From positions 741,001 to 805,000 of the forward strand of contig NZ_CP147251.1 in assembly GCF_017426705.2 (NCBI RefSeq): a DNA stretch of 64,000 nt, read 5' to 3'. The first letter of the stretch is position 1. Every line of letters begins with the position of its first letter. The position numbers and the translations under genes are program-made. Below, piece by piece: positions 55,647-64,000 of the stretch. This DNA comes from Enterococcus sp. DIV2402 (GTDB taxonomy: Bacteria > Bacillota > Bacilli > Lactobacillales > Enterococcaceae). A model generated the notes under the pieces. That model made no database searches, was not told the DNA's origin, and saw only the letters and a program-made list of their open reading frames with translations.

Positions 55647-58173
55647 CATTAAGGCTCAATATCAAGATGCTTTTTTGTTCTATCGCTTAGGGGATTTTTA
55701 CGAATTATTTTATGAGGATGCGCTACAAGTTGCGCAATTATTGGAATTAACTTTAACCAGTCGCAATAAAAATGCTGAGGACCCTATCCCGATGTGTGGA
55801 GTACCGTATCATGCAGCTGCGAATTATATTGATACTTTGGTTGAACAAGGCTACAAAGTTGCGATTTGTGAGCAAGTTGAAGATCCTAAAACAACTAAGG
55901 GCATGGTCAAGCGAGAAGTTGTTCAATTAGTTACACCAGGTACAGTCATGGATGGCAAAGGATTATCTGCGAAAGATAATAATTTTTTGACTGCTTTAGC
56001 ATTTGACGGTACACACTATGGATTTGCTTACGTTGATTTGACAACCGGTGAATTACGTTCCGCAGTTTTGGAAGATGAAGAAGCGGTTTTGAATGAAGCG
56101 TCCGCTTTGCAAACCAAAGAAGTGGTGTTTACTAGTGACATTCCAGTAAGTGTTAGTGAATTATTAGAAAGTCGCTTAGGAGTGATTTTTTCTACGCAAG
56201 AAGCTTATGAAGAAAATTCAGAGTTTCAATTTCTAACTAGCGAATTAACGAATCCTTTAGAAAAAGAAGTGACTGGCAAACTGTTAAGCTATTTAGCAGT
56301 TACACAAAAACGCAGCTTAGACCATATTCAAAAGGCGGTCGCTTATCAACCAGATCATTTCTTGAAAATGGACTATTATTCAAAATTTAATCTGGAACTA
56401 ACGCAATCCATTCGTACAGGAAAAAAACAAGGAACCTTACTATGGTTATTGGATGAAACAAAAACAGCAATGGGTGGTCGTTTGTTAAAACAATGGTTAG
56501 ATCGCCCGTTAATTCAACAAAGCCAAATCACTGCGCGTCAGAATCAAGTCGCTTCGTTAATCCATGCCTTTTTTGAACGAGCTGATTTACAAGAAGCGCT
56601 AACGAAAGTCTATGATTTGGAACGTTTAGCTGGCCGCGTGGCATTTGGTAGTGTCAACGGTCGCGATTTAATTCAATTACGAACATCTTTACAACAAGTG
56701 CCGTATATCCATGCTATTTTATCCGGAATTGACCATGGAGAATGGTCGGAACTATTAACTCATTTAGAACCAATGGATGATTTAGTCTCGTTGATTGATA
56801 CAGCGATTAATGAAGACGCACCCCTACAAGTTACGGAAGGCAATATTATTAAAAATGGCTTTAACGATCAATTAGATCAATACCGAGAAGCCATGCGCAA
56901 TGGAAAAAAATGGTTAGCTGAGTTAGAAGCCAAAGAGCGTCAAGCTACCGGAATTAAGAATTTGAAAGTTGGTTTCAATCGCGTGTTTGGTTATTACATT
57001 GAAGTGACTAAATCGAATTTGACTAATTTGGAAGAAGGGCGTTATGATCGCAAGCAAACGCTAGCTAATGCGGAACGATTCATTACACCGGAATTAAAAG
57101 AATTAGAAAAATTAATTCTAGAAGCAGAAGAACAATCAGTTGATTTGGAATATCGTTTATTTTTAGAAGTTCGAGAAGAAGTAAAAAAAGCCATTGATCG
57201 TTTACAACGTTTAGCTAAAGCGATTAGTAGTGTCGATGTGCTCCAAAGTTTTGCGACAATTAGCGAACGTTATCAATATATTCGTCCAGAACTCAATACG
57301 GAAAAAATATTAAACATCGTTGACGGTCGCCATCCAGTCGTAGAAAAAGTATTAGGTCATCAAGAATACATTCCTAATACGATCGATATGAATCAGGAAA
57401 CGTTAATTCTCTTAATTACTGGACCGAATATGTCTGGTAAAAGTACGTACATGCGTCAATTGGCTTTAACTGTAGTGATGGCTCAAATTGGCTGTTTTGT
57501 TCCAGCACAGTCTGCTAATATGCCGATTTTTGATCGTATCTTTACGCGAATTGGCGCTAGCGATGACTTGATTGCTGGTCAAAGTACGTTCATGGTCGAA
57601 ATGATGGAAGCTAATCAAGCATTGCGTTATGCGACACCGAATAGTTTAGTGTTGTTTGATGAATTGGGACGAGGAACTGCTACGTATGATGGCATGGCCT
57701 TAGCTCAAGCGATTATTGAATACATCCATAAAGAAGTCCAAGCTAAAACACTCTTTTCAACTCACTATCACGAACTTACCGTGTTGGATGAAGAATTACC
57801 ACGTTTACGCAATATTCATGTCGGTGCTGTCGAAAAAGATGGAGAAGTTGTGTTCTTGCACAAAATGATGGAAGGTCCTGCAGATAAAAGTTATGGTATT
57901 CATGTGGCGAAGATTGCTGGATTACCACACGAACTATTGCAACGGGCAGATGTCATTTTACAAGCGTTGGAAGAAGGACACAACTCACCAACGTCGCCTC
58001 TTGTAGAAAAACCAATTATAATAGAAGAAACAGAACAATTATCTTTATTTGGAGAAGGAAATCCACAAGAGCAGAAAGTGTTAGAGCAGCTACAAGCCTT
58101 AAATGTTTTAGAAATGACCCCGATGGATGCGTTAAATGCGCTGTATGAATTAAAAAAACAAATGTCAAAATAG
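55600..58173 (+). CDS. mutS: DNA mismatch repair protein MutS
   Basis: 857-residue mismatch sensor. The N-terminal [15 protein letters not shown] contains the Phe-x-Glu mismatch-probing motif. The ATPase has [29 protein letters not shown] and STHYHELT. The ATG at 55600 follows GAGGAGG inside the previous gene; an ATG 18 bases upstream is in frame but has no site. Cotranscribed with mutL, 15 bases downstream. Confidence 0.97.
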   Translation: MPQKTKHTPMMEQYFSIKAQYQDAFLFYRLGDFYELFYEDALQVAQLLELTLTSRNKNAEDPIPMCGVPYHAAANYIDTLVEQGYKVAICEQVEDPKTTKGMVKREVVQLVTPGTVMDGKGLSAKDNNFLTALAFDGTHYGFAYVDLTTGELRSAVLEDEEAVLNEASALQTKEVVFTSDIPVSVSELLESRLGVIFSTQEAYEENSEFQFLTSELTNPLEKEVTGKLLSYLAVTQKRSLDHIQKAVAYQPDHFLKMDYYSKFNLELTQSIRTGKKQGTLLWLLDETKTAMGGRLLKQWLDRPLIQQSQITARQNQVASLIHAFFERADLQEALTKVYDLERLAGRVAFGSVNGRDLIQLRTSLQQVPYIHAILSGIDHGEWSELLTHLEPMDDLVSLIDTAINEDAPLQVTEGNIIKNGFNDQLDQYREAMRNGKKWLAELEAKERQATGIKNLKVGFNRVFGYYIEVTKSNLTNLEEGRYDRKQTLANAERFITPELKELEKLILEAEEQSVDLEYRLFLEVREEVKKAIDRLQRLAKAISSVDVLQSFATISERYQYIRPELNTEKILNIVDGRHPVVEKVLGHQEYIPNTIDMNQETLILLITGPNMSGKSTYMRQLALTVVMAQIGCFVPAQSANMPIFDRIFTRIGASDDLIAGQSTFMVEMMEANQALRYATPNSLVLFDELGRGTATYDGMALAQAIIEYIHKEVQAKTLFSTHYHELTVLDEELPRLRNIHVGAVEKDGEVVFLHKMMEGPADKSYGIHVAKIAGLPHELLQRADVILQALEEGHNSPTSPLVEKPIIIEETEQLSLFGEGNPQEQKVLEQLQALNVLEMTPMDALNALYELKKQMSK

Positions 58174-58188
58174 AAAGAAGGGGAGACA

Positions 58189-60177
58189 ATGGGAAAAATT
58201 CAAGAATTGTCCGAACGTCTTGCCAATCAGATTGCAGCAGGAGAGGTTGTTGAACGACCTGCTTCTGTTGTCAAAGAGTTAGTCGAAAATGCTATTGATG
58301 CAGGTAGTACACAAATTGATATTTTGTTAGAAGAAGCAGGTTTGAAGAAAATTCAAGTAACCGATAATGGGGAAGGTATTGCTGAAGACGATGTTATTAA
58401 TGCCTTTAAACGTCATGCTACAAGTAAAATTCATACACGTGACGATTTGTTTCGCATTCGTACACTTGGATTTCGTGGTGAGGCTTTACCTAGTATTGCC
58501 TCTGTTTCAATTGTAAGTATAGAAACAGCTACGCAAGAAGAAACACAAGGAACCTTTTTGAAAATGAAAGGTGGCACAATTGAAGAACATCGTCCATCAG
58601 CACTACGTCAAGGGACGAAAATTACGGTTGAGCAGCTGTTCTTCAATACCCCTGCTCGTCTGAAGTATGTCAAAACACTACAGACCGAATTAGCGAACAT
58701 CGGTGATATTGTTAACCGTTTGGCGCTTAGTCATCCGAGTATTGCATTTCGATTAGTTCATGACGGAAATAAAATGATGTCCACTTCAGGTAATGGTGAT
58801 TTAAAGCAAGCTATTGCTGGAATTTATGGATTGCAAACTGCAAAGAAAATGCGTGCAATTCATAGTAAAGATTTAGATTTTGATATCCATGGTTATATCT
58901 CTTTACCCGAAGTGACTCGGGCAAGCAGGAATTATATCTCAACAATTATCAATGGTCGATATATCAAAAATATTGCGTTAAACAAAGCAATTGTTAATGG
59001 TTATGGTTCGAAATTGATGGTTGGACGTTTTCCAATAGCTGTTGTTGAAATTAAAATGGATCCACTATTAGTTGATGTGAATGTTCATCCAACCAAGCAA
59101 GAAGTACGATTGTCTAAGGAGCCTGAATTAACGGGATTAATCAGTAAAGCGATTAATGAAGTTTTACGAGAAGAAAATTTAATTCCGAGTGCGGCTGACA
59201 ACTTGCGATTTAAAAAGAAGGTTGAAAACCAAGAAAAAACAGAACAACTTTCTATTGAATTAGAACAACCTAAGAGTACCAAACAAGGATTAAGTTTTGA
59301 TAAAGCAACAGGAAGCTTTTATATAGAAGAAAGTTTTACGGAGTCGTCTGTCGAACCGATTTTTGAAGAGCTACCTCAGACAATCGAAGAGCCACACTTT
59401 CCTAGTTTTGAATATCAAGAAAAAGTGGTTGAACCTCCTATAAATACAGAAGATACTCATAAAAAAGAGCAGGGTGAATCGACAAGTTCGAATCATCCAG
59501 AGTTCGATTTTCATAAAAAAGGACCACAGATGATTGAACGTATGCAAGAAGAACCTGTGAAGCAACGTTTTCCGCATTTAGAGTATTTTGGACAAATGCA
59601 TGGGACATATTTATTTGCTCAAAGTCAAGATGGTCTTTATATTATCGATCAGCATGCAGCTCAAGAACGAATTAAATATGAATATTTTCGCAAAAAGATT
59701 GGTGAAGTAGGAGATGATTTACAAGAACTCCTTGTACCGATTGTATTGGATTATCCTAATAGTGATGTTTTAAAATTAAAAGAGCAAGCAACAGCTTTAC
59801 AAGAAGTAGGCATTCATCTAGAAGAGTTTGGAGCGAATAGCTTTATTGTGCGTGCGCATCCCACGTGGTATCCAGCAGGTCAAGAAGAAGCGATTATTCG
59901 TGAAATGATCGATATGTTACTTACAAATGGAAAAGTCAGTGTGCACCAATTCAGAGAAGCAACGGCTATCATGATGAGTTGTAAACGATCAATTAAAGCT
60001 AATCATTATCTGAATCCACAGCAAGCTCGAATTTTATTGGAAGATTTAGCAAAATGTGAGAATCCATTTAATTGTCCGCATGGTCGTCCTGTACTTATTC
60101 ATTTTACCAATGGTGATATGGAAAGGATGTTTAAACGTATTCAAGATCCACACCAATCTCGAGGAGGCGAAGGATGA
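58189..60177 (+). CDS. mutL: DNA mismatch repair protein MutL
   Basis: 662-residue GHKL ATPase linking MutS to strand incision. N-terminal motifs: [26 protein letters not shown] and [16 protein letters not shown] variable linker spans about residues 335-470. The C-terminal endonuclease motif [14 protein letters not shown], with the zinc-site CPHGRPVLI, shows it is a nicking-type MutL, as expected in a bacterium without MutH. Its last codons overlap maf through ATGA. Confidence 0.97.
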   Translation: MGKIQELSERLANQIAAGEVVERPASVVKELVENAIDAGSTQIDILLEEAGLKKIQVTDNGEGIAEDDVINAFKRHATSKIHTRDDLFRIRTLGFRGEALPSIASVSIVSIETATQEETQGTFLKMKGGTIEEHRPSALRQGTKITVEQLFFNTPARLKYVKTLQTELANIGDIVNRLALSHPSIAFRLVHDGNKMMSTSGNGDLKQAIAGIYGLQTAKKMRAIHSKDLDFDIHGYISLPEVTRASRNYISTIINGRYIKNIALNKAIVNGYGSKLMVGRFPIAVVEIKMDPLLVDVNVHPTKQEVRLSKEPELTGLISKAINEVLREENLIPSAADNLRFKKKVENQEKTEQLSIELEQPKSTKQGLSFDKATGSFYIEESFTESSVEPIFEELPQTIEEPHFPSFEYQEKVVEPPINTEDTHKKEQGESTSSNHPEFDFHKKGPQMIERMQEEPVKQRFPHLEYFGQMHGTYLFAQSQDGLYIIDQHAAQERIKYEYFRKKIGEVGDDLQELLVPIVLDYPNSDVLKLKEQATALQEVGIHLEEFGANSFIVRAHPTWYPAGQEEAIIREMIDMLLTNGKVSVHQFREATAIMMSCKRSIKANHYLNPQQARILLEDLAKCENPFNCPHGRPVLIHFTNGDMERMFKRIQDPHQSRGGEG

Positions 60178-60731
60178 ACGTTATCTTAGCATCACAATCA
60201 CCTAGACGGAAAGAACTGTTACGATTGTTGTTGGATGATTTTGAAGTTATTCCAGCAGATATTGATGAAACAATTGGTGTACATGATGAACCAGAAGAAT
60301 ACGTGTTGCGTATGGCTCAAGAAAAAGCCGCATTTATTACTCAGCATTATCCAGAAGCGCTAGTGATCGCTAGTGATACGATTGTCGTTAGTGAAGGGGA
60401 GATTCTGGGAAAACCAACTTCTCGTGAAGATGCACAGCGTATGCTGATACAAATGAGCGGAAAGACACATATAGTATATACGTCAGTGGTGTTATCAACT
60501 AATAAGAAACGGTTTGAACAAATTTCTTCAGCCAAAGTGAGCTTTTTTGATCTTTCTGAAGAAGAAATCAGTGATTATTTAGATAAACAAGAATATATGG
60601 ATAAAGCTGGAGCGTATGGCATTCAAGGAGCAGCTGCTATTTTTGTTCAGGAAATCCAAGGTGATTATTATGCAATTGTTGGGTTTCCTGTAGGTTTAGT
60701 TCATCAATTATTGAAAGAATTCAGCACTTAA
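60174..60731 (+). CDS. maf: Maf nucleoside triphosphate pyrophosphatase
   Basis: 185-residue Maf-family pyrophosphatase, predicted to hydrolyse dTTP/UTP or modified nucleotides. [15 protein letters not shown] at the N terminus, [25 protein letters not shown] and [11 protein letters not shown] are standard. The ATG overlaps the mutL stop (ATGA). Adjacent mutL-maf genes suggest one transcript. Confidence 0.95.
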   Translation: MNVILASQSPRRKELLRLLLDDFEVIPADIDETIGVHDEPEEYVLRMAQEKAAFITQHYPEALVIASDTIVVSEGEILGKPTSREDAQRMLIQMSGKTHIVYTSVVLSTNKKRFEQISSAKVSFFDLSEEEISDYLDKQEYMDKAGAYGIQGAAAIFVQEIQGDYYAIVGFPVGLVHQLLKEFST

Positions 60732-60756
60732 ATAATAAGTGTTGAATTCTTTCTTT
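60717..60756 (+). terminator. Terminator overlapping the end of maf
   Basis: 13-bp stem (GAATTCAGCACTT with AAGTGTTGAATTC, one G-T pair) then TTTCTTTTTC. The left arm lies within the last codons of maf. Confidence 0.8.
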
Positions 60757-60761
60757 TTCTA

Positions 60762-60791
60762 TTGACTTATACTTGGGAAACATGGTATATT
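60762..60791 (+). promoter_or_regulatory. rRNA promoter P1
   Basis: TTGACT (60762-60767), an 18-base spacer and TATATT (60786-60791). First of three tandem promoters in the roughly 470-base gap before 16S. Confidence 0.6.
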
Positions 60792-60853
60792 ATTTAACGC
60801 TGGTTTTGAAAAAAACGATGGAAAATATTTCTGAAAAAAATTGAAATAAAGAG

Positions 60854-60882
60854 TTGACTTAAAATGAATCCAGTGATATTAT
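60854..60882 (+). promoter_or_regulatory. rRNA promoter P2
   Basis: TTGACT (60854-60859), a 17-base spacer and TATTAT (60877-60882). Confidence 0.65.
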
Positions 60883-61003
60883 AACAAAGTCGCCAATATG
60901 AAATTGCGATTGTCATTTGTTTTAAAAGTGTTTTTTACTTTTTAAAATAACATAGAAAAATATTTTTATAACATGAAGATTAAAAATATTTTCAAAAAAG
61001 TAG

Positions 61004-61032
61004 TTGACATTTTATTATTAAACTGATATGAT
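61004..61032 (+). promoter_or_regulatory. rRNA promoter P3 and start of 16S leader
   Basis: Perfect TTGACA (61004-61009), a 17-base spacer and TATGAT (61027-61032), preceded by an AT-rich UP-like stretch. About 160 bases of leader follow, including the TTTGAAAACTGAACAAAG segment echoed in the 16S-23S spacer. Confidence 0.8.
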
Positions 61033-61199
61033 ATAAAAGTTGCTGATGCAGCAAGGTAGACCTTTGAAAACTGAACAAAGCAAGCAAACGAACCAATTGT
61101 GTAGGACACTTCTATTAGATAGAAGTAACACAAAACAAGCAAGCAGTAATGCTAGCAAACGTTATTTATGAGCTTAACAATCGAAAGATTGTTTCAACT

Positions 61200-64000
<2,801 letters not shown>

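Overview
The window is a low-GC Firmicutes chromosome, almost certainly an Enterococcus. Evidence: the enterococcal-type 16S rRNA at the right end, the gene order (recG-plsX-acpP, rnc-smc-HAD-ftsY, ymdB-ricA-mutS-mutL-maf), strong AGGAGG ribosome sites, and the bifunctional glutathione synthase GshAB. The species cannot be fixed from here. A citrate synthase, aconitase and isocitrate dehydrogenase cluster argues against E. faecalis and E. faecium, which as far as I recall lack it.

Layout. 1-2.6 kb (minus): membrane-microdomain operon (NfeD-like protein, flotillin FloA, a Q/K-rich membrane protein) and rpmB. 2.8-8.5 kb (plus): Asp23-like protein, FakA-like fatty-acid kinase, a frameshifted recG, plsX, acpP. 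8.7-14.3 kb: oligopeptide permease 1 in lactococcal order oppDFBCA. 14.6-21 kb: rnc-smc-HAD-ftsY. 21-23.4 kb: gshAB. 23.4-27.8 kb: a heterodimeric ABC exporter divergent from a MerR regulator, with a textbook 19-bp-spacer MerR promoter between them. 27.9-36.6 kb: small conserved genes, transporters and PH-domain proteins. 36.9-44.6 kb: oligopeptide permease 2 in Ami order and sizes (A-B-C-D-F), ending in a TnpB-like gene and a structured RNA. 44.65-50.9 kb: bioY with a BirA-type operator, icd-acnA and divergent citZ. 51-52.9 kb: rpsD with its structured leader, then a formate/nitrite channel. 53-60.7 kb: HAD, mgsA, ymdB-ricA-mutS-mutL-maf. 60.75-64 kb: rRNA operon start with three tandem promoters, 16S, spacer without tRNA, and partial 23S.

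The outstanding locus is 43579-44612. It encodes a 306-residue TnpB-family protein that keeps the RNA/DNA-binding part but has lost the RuvC catalytic residues and the C-terminal zinc-ribbon/RuvC-III part. It is the last gene of the Ami-type peptide permease operon, and an omega-RNA-like structured RNA follows it. This fits a TnpB-like nuclease-dead repressor (TldR), an RNA-guided transcription factor domesticated from a transposon. The operon-plus-TldR block is bracketed by two identical 37-bp terminator copies. A tentative TAM-adjacent guide match lies just upstream of the operon's own -35 box. The probable biology is RNA-guided control of oligopeptide uptake, either of this operon or of another such as opp1.
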